From contig CAZSHX010000016.1 in NCBI GenBank assembly GCA_964606895.1, positions 4,924-68,923 of the forward strand: a DNA stretch of 64,000 nt, given 5' to 3'. Position 1 is the first letter of the stretch. Every line of letters begins with the position of its first letter. Below the pieces are notes generated by a model that had not been told where the DNA came from, searched no databases, and saw only the letters and a program-made list of their open reading frames with translations. Shown here piece after piece: positions 50,941-60,547 of this stretch. The translations under genes were made by a program, and so were the position numbers. Origin of the DNA: CAZSHX01 sp964606895 (GTDB lineage Bacteria; Bacteroidota; Ignavibacteria; Kapaibacteriales; UBA2268).

Positions 50941-52014
50941 TTAATTAAGCCAGATACCCATATTCAGAATAACTTCCATTCTGGATTTATCGGACTTTCC
51001 ATCACGAACGAAAAGTTTGTATTTGTCATCAAGGGAAATGTTTCTGCCTTCAAGACGGATAAACGAGTTGTCACTCGGTTTGAATTCGCAACCCAGCGTA
51101 ATCTCGGTCCCTTTAACTATCGGAGCATAGACACCGTTGGCATTGTCAATATAAGCAAATCTGAAAGTTCCGCCAAGATGTTTGATGAACTGGTAATGAG
51201 CCGTTAGAGACAGACCTTTGAAATTACCCGAAATCATTTCTGCTCCGTTGTTCGGGTCCTGAACCTCTTTCATGGCAATATCAAACTGACCTTTAACCGA
51301 AAAATCGGTGAAAGGATTTACCTGAGCTACGAAATTATGCAACTGATGTGTCTTAGCATTGTAAGGAGCACCCGGTTCTTCGTTGCCGATAACACCGGCA
51401 TAAGAAACGGACAACAATGTACTTGGAGTGAAACTGAAGAACAAACCTAATGTTTTGTTGTTGTTATTATCGTCAAAAATTCCGTTGCCGTTCAAAAGAT
51501 GAATCTGTGCCGTTACTTTTTCGGTTTCATAAGATGCTTTGATTCCCGCTTGATAAAATGGTTCAAAGTATGTCACAAGAGAATGTGAGGACAGCCAGTT
51601 GTCTTTTGGTAAAAGGGATTCCCCTCCAATGTGAGTAAGAAAATAACCGCCATCCACCCAAAAATTTCCGAACAGACGGAAACCGACATTCGCCTGCTGA
51701 ATAAGAGGCATTTGAGTTCCCATGCTTACCCATGCTGTTTTGTGCAAATCGCCGACATGCAATGTGAAATTTGAACGAATTAAATTGTCAATCTTTACTT
51801 TTGCGGTTATTTGGGCAGTATTAATAGAAAATTGACCTTTTTTCGGGTTAACGTAACTGAATGGTCTGTTGAGAGCAAGCGAGTCGCCGCCGTTTGTATT
51901 GTCGGTTGCGATATAAGTATCAACATAAGCACCGATTTCAATTTTCGGGTCCTGAGCTTTTGCCGAGACAGACAGTATCATCGCGATGATAACAAAAATT
52001 GTAATTTTCCTCAT
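50941..52014 (-). CDS. Outer membrane beta-barrel porin (BBP2-like)
   Basis: 357 residues. Signal peptide (1-20, cleavage after AKA). The start IEIGAYVDTYIATDN and the alternating polar/aromatic strands through to the terminal MEVILNMGIWLN resemble the beta-barrel protein 2 (BBP2) porin group; the last residue region has the aromatic/hydrophobic end expected of barrels. Expected in the outer membrane, with an unknown substrate. Its promoter region (52015-52252) shows no clear motif. A palindrome follows the stop. Confidence 0.8.
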   Translation of the reverse strand: MRKITIFVIIAMILSVSAKAQDPKIEIGAYVDTYIATDNTNGGDSLALNRPFSYVNPKKGQFSINTAQITAKVKIDNLIRSNFTLHVGDLHKTAWVSMGTQMPLIQQANVGFRLFGNFWVDGGYFLTHIGGESLLPKDNWLSSHSLVTYFEPFYQAGIKASYETEKVTAQIHLLNGNGIFDDNNNNKTLGLFFSFTPSTLLSVSYAGVIGNEEPGAPYNAKTHQLHNFVAQVNPFTDFSVKGQFDIAMKEVQDPNNGAEMISGNFKGLSLTAHYQFIKHLGGTFRFAYIDNANGVYAPIVKGTEITLGCEFKPSDNSFIRLEGRNISLDDKYKLFVRDGKSDKSRMEVILNMGIWLN

Positions 52015-52252
52015 CTTATTCCTTTATATTTTAAAAAACTCACTTCACAATATCATAAATTTGAATTTGTGACATTGCTTGAATTTTAGAATCGGCAATT
52101 TTTTCAAAAAAATGAGGAATAATAGTTAAAAATAGTTGTTTTTTGCTATTTTCTTTCTTTTTAAGTGTCACACTTGATTGCCGTTGGCTTCAATCATAGA
52201 TATTTCTGTTAGAGTTGCCTCCAGCCCGAAGAATTTGTAATAGACTTATTTC

Positions 52253-54118
52253 CTATTTCAGCAGACCCTCTAATTCGTCCAGATATTCGTTGGCTTTGTT
52301 GATAACTGCTTTGACGGCTGTTTCTTTGTTCATGTCAACACCCGCATTTTTCAGTATTTCAATAGGATAGTCGTAACTACCTGAGGAAAGAAATTTCAAA
52401 TACTTGTCAATTGCAGGTTTGCCCTCTTTTTTGATATTTTCAACCAAAGCAAATGAAGCGGCAAAACCTGTTGCATACTGGTAAACATAGAAATTATATT
52501 TGAAAAGGTGTGGAATTCTTGCCCATGACAAACCTTCTTCGTAGTCGGTTTTCATTTCGGGACCCCAGTATTTCTGGTACATTTTGGCAAATTCGGCTGT
52601 CAGTTGTTCATCCGTCAGATACTCGCCTTTTTCAGCTTTCTCGTGAATCGCTTTTTCGAATTCGGCAAAATGAGTCTGGCGGAAAAAAGTCATTTGAATA
52701 TTGGTCAGATATTTTTCAATCAATGCCATTTTTTCTTCCTTCGATACAGCATTTTTAATCAGATAGTCAAGCAATAGCGATTCATTTGCAGTTGAGGCAA
52801 CTTCAGCTACAAATGTGGCGTAATCGCGATATTGATAGGGCTGGGTTTTCTCGGTGAAAAATGAGTGCATATTGTGACCGAGTTCGTGAACCAGAGTGAA
52901 AACATCGTCCAGAGTATTGTTCCAGTTAAGAAGAATAAACGGATGGGGTCCGCATCCCGTACTGTTGGAATATGCCCCCGAACGTTTAGCTTTTGTTTCA
53001 TAAACATCAATCCAGCGATTTTCAAAACCTATATTCATTGCGTCAATATATTCCTTGCCAAGCGGAGCAAGTGCTTTTTTGCAGAGTTCCACTGCATCAT
53101 CGTAAGTGTAGGTCTTGTTCACCGAAGGGAAAAGCGAAACATAAGTATCATAAGGATGAAGTTCATCGAGTTTCAGCACTTTTTTCTTGATGGATGCCCA
53201 GCGATGCTGAGTTTTCAGGTTGTCATTCGTCACCTTCACCAAATTTTCATAAACAGAGACAGGAATATTATTTTCGTACAAAGCGGCTTCCACGGTTGAA
53301 GAGTAATTTCTGATTTTAGCGTTAATCACGCGTTGCTTGACTCTTCCATTGTAAATTGCCTGCATTGTGCCTTTCAGCTGTTTGTACGGAACGTAAGTTC
53401 CCATGTAAACATCGTGGCGGTACTGTCTATTCTGCGAATAAAGCCCTGCTCTGTATCTTCCGTGGGAAACCTGAACATCATTGCCTTTTTCGTCTTTGAT
53501 GATCGGGAATGGGAGTTCTGCATCATTTAAAGTGTTGTAGATATTAGTTGTTGTTGCAAAAACAGGCGACAGAACGGCTAAGAGTTTTTCCTGGTCGGCA
53601 GAAAGAGTATTTTTTCTTAATCTGAATGTTATATTGAATTTTTGTTTGTAATCGGCGAGCTTAGGTTCATCCTTGTAATATTTTTCCATTTCCGCATCAG
53701 AAATCTGAAGAACTTCGGGAGTGAAAAACGCACAAGCAGATGAATACTCGGCTCCGAGTTTCTGAGTTTTATCGAATAATATCTGATTAGCAGAATTTGT
53801 AAGGTCAATATCTTTTCCTAATGAAGCATACATTGAAAGGCGGCCGAATCTCTGGTCCATGCTCAGCATAAAAGTCATAAAATCATTAAGAGATTTTGCC
53901 GATTTGGAGATTTTTCCTTTGAATGTTGCAAATTTCTGCAAATCCTTTGAAAAGTCAGAATATTCTTTAGTCCATGCACTTTCGTCAGGAAAAATGTCGG
54001 TCAGGTTCCATTTGTATTTGTCCTGAACTTTGTCCCTTGTTAAAAGCTGAGTTTGCGACTGAAGCATAAAAGCCCCCCCAAATAAAAGTAAGAATGAAAA
54101 TAAAAGTATGTTTCTCAT
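52253..54118 (-). CDS. pepF: Secreted oligoendopeptidase F (M3B peptidase)
   Basis: 621 residues. The zinc site HELGHNMHSFF (about residues 411-421) and the downstream Glu in STANESLLLDYL are typical of M3 oligopeptidases; the whole length matches PepF (about 600). Unlike most PepF enzymes it has a signal peptide (MRNILLFSFLLLFGGAFMLQ), so it should act in the periplasm on peptides of moderate length. Monocistronic; follows the TauE gene on the same strand. Confidence 0.92.
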   Translation of the reverse strand: MRNILLFSFLLLFGGAFMLQSQTQLLTRDKVQDKYKWNLTDIFPDESAWTKEYSDFSKDLQKFATFKGKISKSAKSLNDFMTFMLSMDQRFGRLSMYASLGKDIDLTNSANQILFDKTQKLGAEYSSACAFFTPEVLQISDAEMEKYYKDEPKLADYKQKFNITFRLRKNTLSADQEKLLAVLSPVFATTTNIYNTLNDAELPFPIIKDEKGNDVQVSHGRYRAGLYSQNRQYRHDVYMGTYVPYKQLKGTMQAIYNGRVKQRVINAKIRNYSSTVEAALYENNIPVSVYENLVKVTNDNLKTQHRWASIKKKVLKLDELHPYDTYVSLFPSVNKTYTYDDAVELCKKALAPLGKEYIDAMNIGFENRWIDVYETKAKRSGAYSNSTGCGPHPFILLNWNNTLDDVFTLVHELGHNMHSFFTEKTQPYQYRDYATFVAEVASTANESLLLDYLIKNAVSKEEKMALIEKYLTNIQMTFFRQTHFAEFEKAIHEKAEKGEYLTDEQLTAEFAKMYQKYWGPEMKTDYEEGLSWARIPHLFKYNFYVYQYATGFAASFALVENIKKEGKPAIDKYLKFLSSGSYDYPIEILKNAGVDMNKETAVKAVINKANEYLDELEGLLK

Positions 54119-54177
54119 AATATTTCCTTAAAAAATATATAAATGAATGAATATATCGTATAAAAATAGTTTCATGG

Positions 54178-54981
54178 TCATTTTCCCCAAAAAGCCTGAT
54201 AAATAAAATTCACTGCCATAATCAGCAAAAAAACGCTGTAAACTCTTTTCACCAAAACAGTTGGCATAGAGATAGTAATTTTAGCACCAAAAACTGCACC
54301 GACAAGAATTCCAAGGGCAACAGGCAAAGCATAAGCAAAATTGAACTGTCCTGCATTGTAATATATCAGTACCCCCGGAAGCCCTACAGGCAAAAGCAAA
54401 GCACCGAGCGATGTCCCGATTGCTTTTTTGGGATGATATTTCAGAAATGCAATCAGAGCGGGAACGATAATCAATCCTCCGCCGATTCCGAACATACCCG
54501 ACAATACACCCGCCACAATCCCGACAAACATAAAAAACACAAAAGGATAATTCTTGGTTGATTCTTCTACTGCTTTGATTTGAATAGTTTCCTTTAAAAC
54601 ATATTCTCTCCATAGCTCCAGAGGTTTCAAAAAGTTCCAGCTGACATAAAGCAGGAACAACCCATAGAAAAATTTCAATGCTGCCGTTGGAATCGAAAGT
54701 GCAATGAGCGAACCGAATATCACCCCGATTAGTAATCCAGAAGCCACGAAAAGCGAAATTTTCAGATTGATATAACCAGCTTTATAATATGAAATGACGG
54801 CAAGAATACCAACAGGAAGAAGCAAGGCGGCAAGTGAAGTTCCGTTTGCCTGAACAAGCGAAAACCCCGATAATAAAATCAAGGCAGGAACAATAACAAC
54901 GCCCCCGCCGATTCCGAACATTCCCGCTAGAACTCCTGCGGCAACTCCGATTATAAGATTTATCAGAAAAATTGTATTCAT
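54178..54981 (-). CDS. TauE/SafE-type sulfite/anion exporter
   Basis: 267 residues, about eight membrane segments in two homologous halves, each starting GMFGIGGG(V/L)(V/I)IVPAL (about 22-37 and 158-173), the signature of the TauE/SafE/YfcA family. Transports sulfite, sulfoacetate or other organic anions out of the cell. A CAAAAATA on the plus strand (55008-55015) is a TATTTTTG -7 box for it. No sulfur-metabolism genes nearby, so the substrate is open. Confidence 0.9.
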   Translation of the reverse strand: MNTIFLINLIIGVAAGVLAGMFGIGGGVVIVPALILLSGFSLVQANGTSLAALLLPVGILAVISYYKAGYINLKISLFVASGLLIGVIFGSLIALSIPTAALKFFYGLFLLYVSWNFLKPLELWREYVLKETIQIKAVEESTKNYPFVFFMFVGIVAGVLSGMFGIGGGLIIVPALIAFLKYHPKKAIGTSLGALLLPVGLPGVLIYYNAGQFNFAYALPVALGILVGAVFGAKITISMPTVLVKRVYSVFLLIMAVNFIYQAFWGK

Positions 54982-55232
54982 TAAAAAATATTCAAATCAA
55001 TAAAGTTCAAAAATAAGTATAAAAACGGAGAGTTAGAAATGATTTTGCTTGAGATGAGTGAAATCCGATAGAATGAGTATTTGTTTCAAGACCTTTATCA
55101 GTTTAAAATTGCATCTTTGAGAATTACATTATTTTCACTATATTGCTTGCCGATGTGTCGTTGTTTGAAAGATTTGCTAAAATGAACGACAAGACAAGAT
55201 ATTGGAAATAATTAATAAAAATTTTGAAATAA
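54982..55232. promoter_or_regulatory. Divergent promoter region of tauE-like and restriction genes
   Basis: Contains the -7 box of the TauE gene (55008-55015, minus) and an inverted repeat TGTCGTT-N22-AACGACA (55156-55162 and 55185-55191) 40 bp before the restriction gene, a possible control site. No start signal of the usual TAnnTTTG type is seen for the restriction gene. Confidence 0.35.
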
Positions 55233-56333
55233 ATGAATATAATCGGCAAAATAACAGGTATCAAATATAAAGTTATTCTTACTGAGAATTTATCTAATCT
55301 TGATATAGATAGCTTTGATATAAATGAAGCCCCTGCCTCATGTATTATTATGGATAATCAACATTCTTTTGCTATTTCCAAATGGGTTTCACCTAAGCGT
55401 ACACGTTCATATCCATTTGAACGAATATTTAACACATTGCATATTTCAAAAAAGATTACAGTTATTCCAATTGTAAAAGATGAAGGGGCAAAAGGTGACA
55501 GAGATTATTTGCAATGGGACACAGTTTCGTTGATGTCACTCTTAGATGTATTCGTAATATTCGCATACTACACCAAAGCCGACAAATCAGACAGATCAGA
55601 TGATAAAATTAATAACCAACAGTTTGACAATATATATGTCCTCAGTAAAATCAAGGAAATTGAACAATACCACAGTTCTGCTTTGCATTGGAATTTAAAC
55701 GAACTTAATACAAACTTTCATCAAATTATTGATAGGGTTATATCTTTCTATAATGAAATTGAAATAGAAACTGGTGTAAAACTCCATGACTCAAAAGGTT
55801 TGGATAAGTTTCAAAACAAAATCGGAAAAGATGTTTCTTTATTTATGGCATTTTCAAGAGATAAAGCTGAAAAAGCACAGTCAAGAGAATTAGTTACATT
55901 TCAGCCAAAAGAAAGTTTGTCAACTCTCTCAAAAGCAAAAATTACAATAACGAACTATTTGGGGGGACAGTATTTTTTCACAGTTGACGAAATTTTACTT
56001 TCTAAAGATAAAGTAAGTTTAATCGAGAGTAAGCATAGCAAAAATGCAATTCTTCCAAGCAAAGGCGATATTAAGGACGGGTTGTTGAAAATGATTTTAT
56101 ATAGCAATCTTATTGAGGTTTCAGTAAACGGTGCAATGATGAAAAGCGAGGCAGTATTATGTGTAACTTCATCAAAACTTAAGGGCGGCATAACTTCTGC
56201 AAGCAAAAAAAATGAACTTTCTGAGTTTTTCAGTATTAATAATCTGTCTGCAAGCCAAGTTCAACTAATTGAAACTATAATTTCTGAAGCTAAAGAAAAT
56301 AAATTTATCATTAAAGTGCAGTATTCAAAATGA
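55233..56333 (+). CDS. Probable type II restriction endonuclease (PD-(D/E)xK-like)
   Basis: 366 residues, no recognised family by name. The stretch VDEILLSKDKVSLIESKHSK (about 251-270) has the D...E-x-K spacing of PD-(D/E)xK nucleases. It overlaps the adenine methyltransferase start by 4 bp (ATGA), the usual layout of a restriction-modification pair, and this is the main reason for the call. No helix-turn-helix control gene is present. Cytoplasmic. Confidence 0.7.
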   Translation: MNIIGKITGIKYKVILTENLSNLDIDSFDINEAPASCIIMDNQHSFAISKWVSPKRTRSYPFERIFNTLHISKKITVIPIVKDEGAKGDRDYLQWDTVSLMSLLDVFVIFAYYTKADKSDRSDDKINNQQFDNIYVLSKIKEIEQYHSSALHWNLNELNTNFHQIIDRVISFYNEIEIETGVKLHDSKGLDKFQNKIGKDVSLFMAFSRDKAEKAQSRELVTFQPKESLSTLSKAKITITNYLGGQYFFTVDEILLSKDKVSLIESKHSKNAILPSKGDIKDGLLKMILYSNLIEVSVNGAMMKSEAVLCVTSSKLKGGITSASKKNELSEFFSINNLSASQVQLIETIISEAKENKFIIKVQYSK

Positions 56334-57190
56334 TAAAAAGTCCATTACGATATCCCGGAGGGAAAAGCAGAGCAGTAGATTTAATTTCAACTCTTTTGCC
56401 TTCATTTGATGAGTTCAGAGAGCCATTCTTAGGCGGTGGCTCGATATTTATTTATGCAAAACAGAGATTTCCAAATAAGAAATTTTGGGTAAATGACCTC
56501 TATTTGGAGCTTTTCAAATTTTGGGAAATGACGCAGAAGGATGTTGATACTTTAATTGACAAAATTTATGAGTGGCGGAACAGATTTCCTGTTGGTAAAG
56601 AATTACATAAATTTTTGAACGAAAATTTGGATGGATTTAATGATTTGGAAAGAGCCGCCGCATTCTTTATTTACAATCGGATAACATTTTCTGGTACGAG
56701 TTTAAGCGGTGGATTCAGCGAAGGTGCTTTCACAGGACGTTTTACAGAAAGCAGTATCCTGCGGCTTAACGAATTTGCCAAAGTTATTAATGGTTCAACT
56801 ATCACTAATCTTGATTATGTTGAATTAGTCAAAAAGGACGGCGAAAATGTATTTATTTTTCTTGACCCTCCTTACTTTTCAGCAACAAAATCAGCACTTT
56901 ACGGGAAAAATGGGAATTTACACAAATCCTTCGACCACGAAAGATTTGCGGATACAATGCGTACTTGCAAGCACAAATGGCTAATCACTTATGATGACAG
57001 CATATACATTAGAGAACTTTTTTCTTTTGCCAATATCATTTCATGGGATTTAACTTATGGGATGAGAAATGTCACTGAAAATTCAGACCAAAAAGGGAAA
57101 GAACTTTTTATTTCAAATTACTTAGAACAACTACCTGAAAAACAACAGATGGCATTGTTTGAGCCAAAAGTAAAATACGGTTTAAAATAA
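56330..57190 (+). CDS. D12-class DNA adenine N6-methyltransferase
   Basis: 286 residues. SPLRYPGGKSRAV and the AdoMet-binding PFLGGGSIF (about 31-39) are followed by an alpha-helical recognition domain and the catalytic DPPYFSA (about 182-188). This order is that of the Dam/M.DpnII (D12, alpha) class, which methylates adenine N6. It protects DNA from the endonuclease encoded just before; the target sequence cannot be read from the protein. Confidence 0.92.
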   Translation: MIKSPLRYPGGKSRAVDLISTLLPSFDEFREPFLGGGSIFIYAKQRFPNKKFWVNDLYLELFKFWEMTQKDVDTLIDKIYEWRNRFPVGKELHKFLNENLDGFNDLERAAAFFIYNRITFSGTSLSGGFSEGAFTGRFTESSILRLNEFAKVINGSTITNLDYVELVKKDGENVFIFLDPPYFSATKSALYGKNGNLHKSFDHERFADTMRTCKHKWLITYDDSIYIRELFSFANIISWDLTYGMRNVTENSDQKGKELFISNYLEQLPEKQQMALFEPKVKYGLK

Positions 57191-57349
57191 AGTTAAAAAA
57201 ACAACTGAATTTAATGCCATTTAAAATGCTTTTTTCAATTAATAAAAGACTAATATTCATTTGCCGTCTAATACAACTTTTAAATCATACGATAATTTCT
57301 ATTTCGTATTATGCTTTTTCGGAACAATTTGCTTGAGCTTAATTCTCAG

Positions 57350-58954
57350 ATGATAAAATTTATTAAAATTTCAATATTGGTTTTGTGTTTTTTCCCTTTT
57401 TCTTTGAGGGCAGAGATTCGCATTGGACAGATATTTTATAATCGTTCCAATGTTTTTGATTCTACCAATACCGACTGGATTTTTGTCTCTCCTTTGCTCA
57501 ATTCAATACACATCATAACCCAGCCCTATATAATCGAAGACGAAATGCTATTTGCAGAAGGTGACTATCTTGATGACAATTTGCTCGAAGAAACTGAAAG
57601 AAATCTTCGTTCCACAGGTCTTTTCACCAATGTTTCGATTGTTCATGATTCTGTAAATGATATAATTACTAATATCGTTATTAACACTCAGGATAAATGG
57701 TCAACCAATCCCAGTCTGCTGATTGGTACAGGCGGCAATGCGAGTACTCTCGGCGGAAGAATCGAAGAACTAAATTTTTGGGGAACGGGCACACGGGTTT
57801 CTGCTGAAGTTCTGCACCGCACAGAAAACAATACCGGACTTCAGGGAATTGCCGAACTCGGGCAAAGACGCTTACTCCGCACCGAACTTAGTTTAAACGG
57901 AAGACTGATGGCAAACAAATACCGAACCGAACAAAGTCTTTCGGCGTGTGTTCCTTTCCGAACTCTTGAAACAAAATGGTCTTACGGAGTTACAGGCAGT
58001 AATTCTTTTGGAAAGGATTTTCTGTTCCTTAATGATACCACATCACTTTTACCCTTCCACGGTAGAAAAATTGATGTGTGGTTTTCGAGGGCATGGTATC
58101 GCGGCGACAGAGTTTTTGTTACGGGATTGCTCGAGCTCGACGATGTGAACCGCGGGGATAAACTGTTTGAGAGAAGTTATGACAATTCCGGTAAAATTCT
58201 TATTGCCTTTTCATCAGTTGCCGAAAATTATATTAAAACTACCAAGTTGAATTCATATTTTACCGAAGATGTTCCAATTGGCGGATGGGGAACTGCAATT
58301 CTTGGAAAAACATTTGCAATCGGTTCAAAGGGCGAAAGCCTTTATTATGTTGCCGCACAGGGCGAAAAATCTCACATCACAGGCAATCTGTATCTTTTCG
58401 GACAGATGACTGCCGCAAGTGCGTTCATGAGCAGTACAGGCAAATACACCTATCAGGAATTTCTCGGAACAGGATTTTTCAGGATGTCCGAAACTTTGCT
58501 TCTTGCCGCAAGAGTCCGCCAGCAAACAGTTTGGAACTGGGACAAGCAACGTCAGCTGATTTTGGATAACTCAGCAGGATTACGTGGCTATTCTCTAAAT
58601 AAAATTCAGGGAGATAATCGTATTGTCGGGAATTTTGAAGTTCGTGCTTTCCCGGATATTAAAGTTTGGATAATGAACATCGGTGCTGTGGCTTTTTATG
58701 ATGTCGGAACGGCATGGAGGCAAAAAACAGATTTTGGCAAAACTCAATGGCACAATGCGGCAGGTTTCGGGCTTCGTTTCCACAACATGAAGGATGTCGG
58801 TTCAAACGGAATTTTCAGAATTGATTTTGCCTATAATTTTGACGAAAGGAAATTCGGTGAAATTATATTTACAACCGACCAGCTTTTCTCCGCATTTCGC
58901 AAGCATGTCTTCAAACTACCGGAGATGTACGGAACAGAATTTGATTATGAATAG
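57350..58954 (+). CDS. Outer membrane BamA/TamA-like beta-barrel protein
   Basis: 534 residues. ATG 57350 starts a normal signal peptide (MIKFIKISILVLCFFPFSLRA); the upstream ATG 57311 would place 13 more residues before it. One POTRA-like domain (about 50-125; DDNLLEETERNLRSTGLFTNVSI) precedes a 16-strand Omp85-type barrel (about 135-534) with the L6-like RGYSLN motif. Single-POTRA members insert or export particular outer-membrane or lipid cargo. Monocistronic; its substrate is unknown. Confidence 0.8.
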   Translation: MIKFIKISILVLCFFPFSLRAEIRIGQIFYNRSNVFDSTNTDWIFVSPLLNSIHIITQPYIIEDEMLFAEGDYLDDNLLEETERNLRSTGLFTNVSIVHDSVNDIITNIVINTQDKWSTNPSLLIGTGGNASTLGGRIEELNFWGTGTRVSAEVLHRTENNTGLQGIAELGQRRLLRTELSLNGRLMANKYRTEQSLSACVPFRTLETKWSYGVTGSNSFGKDFLFLNDTTSLLPFHGRKIDVWFSRAWYRGDRVFVTGLLELDDVNRGDKLFERSYDNSGKILIAFSSVAENYIKTTKLNSYFTEDVPIGGWGTAILGKTFAIGSKGESLYYVAAQGEKSHITGNLYLFGQMTAASAFMSSTGKYTYQEFLGTGFFRMSETLLLAARVRQQTVWNWDKQRQLILDNSAGLRGYSLNKIQGDNRIVGNFEVRAFPDIKVWIMNIGAVAFYDVGTAWRQKTDFGKTQWHNAAGFGLRFHNMKDVGSNGIFRIDFAYNFDERKFGEIIFTTDQLFSAFRKHVFKLPEMYGTEFDYE

Positions 58955-58974
58955 AAAGTATCATTCATTTTTTT

Positions 58975-59062
58975 GTCTAAAAATAGGATTTGAGGATTAA
59001 GGAAAAGGCATTCTTGAAAAAATCCTTATAATCCTTTAATTCCAAAAATATTCTATTTAGAC
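58975..59062. repeat. 88-bp imperfect palindrome (MITE-like)
   Basis: Outer arms GTCTAA (58975-58980) and TTAGAC (59057-59062), inner pairs AGGATT/AATCCT and AGGA/TCCT. It lies in the spacer before murD and has no coding potential. Confidence 0.6.
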
Positions 59063-59140
59063 ATTCAGATTCAATCATATTAATTATTCAAATCATTAGA
59101 ACCAAGCTTCAGACCATTTTTACTTAAAGGATTTTTACCG

Positions 59141-59148
59141 TATTTTTG
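59141..59148 (+). promoter_or_regulatory. Probable -7 box of murD
   Basis: TATTTTTG matches TAnnTTTG, 41 bp before the murD ATG. Confidence 0.45.
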
Positions 59149-59188
59149 TTTTTTTGAAACTGATGAAATATTATAAATAAGGTAAATA

Positions 59189-60523
59189 ATGAACTATACT
59201 GTTATCGGTGCCGCAAAAAGCGGTCTGGCGGCGGCTTTGCTGGCTAAAGAAAAAGGACATAATGTTTTTCTGTCGGAAATCAAATCCGAAGAATCCTACC
59301 GGACAGCCGCAGATGAATTAAAAAAACATTCAATTGATTTTGAATTCGGCGGCAATACCGAAAAAGCACTCGCAAATGCAGACTGCATAATCACTTCGCC
59401 GGGAGTACTGCCCTCATCCTGGATAATAGAAACAGCCGAAAAAAGAGGAATAAAAATAATCTCCGAACTTGAATTTGCTTCTCAATTCATCTCAAATCCA
59501 ATGATTGCAATCACCGGAACCAACGGTAAAACAACGACTACAACCTTAACAGCATTCATATTAAACAGAGCCGGCAAAAAATCAGTTACTGCCGGTAACA
59601 TTGGAACACCTCTTTCCGCATTGGTCGGAAAGCTGGAAAAAGAAACAATTATTGTTTGCGAAGTGAGCAGTTTCCAACTCGACAGAATCGAGAATTTCCG
59701 CCCGGATGTGGCTGTGGTACTGAATATCACGCCCGACCACCTTTACTACCACGGAACGATGGAAAACTATGCAGATGCAAAATTTAAAATTTTTATGAAT
59801 CAAAATGAAAAAGATTTATTAATTTTGAATGCAGACGATAACGAAACTTTAAAGGGAACATCGCAGGCGAGGGGAAAAATTGCCTACTTTTCCATGAAAC
59901 CCGTGCAGCCGGGGATTTGGAAAGAGGACAGCAAGATGCTTGTGAGAATGCCCGAACAGCAAAACGAGGAGGAAATTATGCTTTTCGAGGAGGTCTATCT
60001 TCCCGGTACTCATAATGCATATAACTCAATGGCGGCGGCTTTGGCGGCACGTGCATTCGAGGTACGCAATGAGAATATCCGCGACAGCCTTATGGCTTTT
60101 CAGGGTGTGGAACACCGCCTTGAATTTGTCCGTAACGTTGGCGGTATTGATTTTGTTAATGATTCCAAAGCTACTAACGTTAATGCCACATGGTATGCTC
60201 TTTCCAGTTACAAACAACCGATTGTATGGATTGCGGGCGGACGCGGCGATTCTAACGACTATTCTTCACTTGACGAATTTGTGAGAACTAATGTTAAATG
60301 TATTGTTTCCATTGGCGAAGAATCCGAAAATATCTTTAATCATTTCAGTAGTATGGTCAGGTGCATCAAATCCGACAGTCTTGAGCAAGCCGTTGTTCAG
60401 TCCAAAGAACAGGCAGAAGCAGGCGAGATTGTGCTTTTCACACCTGCATGCAAATCTTTCGATATGTTTATGAATTACGAGCACCGCGGCGAAGTGTTCA
60501 AAGAAATTGTGATGGGATTGTAA
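59189..60523 (+). CDS. murD: UDP-N-acetylmuramoyl-L-alanine:D-glutamate ligase
   Basis: 444 residues. The ATP-binding TGTNGKTTTTTL (about 110-121), the central NITPDHL and the C-terminal GVEHRLEFV and GGRGDSNDYSSL are those of Mur ligases; the N-terminal nucleotide-binding domain (IGAAKSGLAAALLAKEKG) places it as MurD. It adds D-glutamate during peptidoglycan precursor synthesis in the cytoplasm. AAGGTAAATA precedes the ATG. Directly followed by ftsW, as in the dcw cluster. Confidence 0.96.
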   Translation: MNYTVIGAAKSGLAAALLAKEKGHNVFLSEIKSEESYRTAADELKKHSIDFEFGGNTEKALANADCIITSPGVLPSSWIIETAEKRGIKIISELEFASQFISNPMIAITGTNGKTTTTTLTAFILNRAGKKSVTAGNIGTPLSALVGKLEKETIIVCEVSSFQLDRIENFRPDVAVVLNITPDHLYYHGTMENYADAKFKIFMNQNEKDLLILNADDNETLKGTSQARGKIAYFSMKPVQPGIWKEDSKMLVRMPEQQNEEEIMLFEEVYLPGTHNAYNSMAAALAARAFEVRNENIRDSLMAFQGVEHRLEFVRNVGGIDFVNDSKATNVNATWYALSSYKQPIVWIAGGRGDSNDYSSLDEFVRTNVKCIVSIGEESENIFNHFSSMVRCIKSDSLEQAVVQSKEQAEAGEIVLFTPACKSFDMFMNYEHRGEVFKEIVMGL

Positions 60524-60547
60524 ACGAAAAAATCAGAGGGGGAAAAT

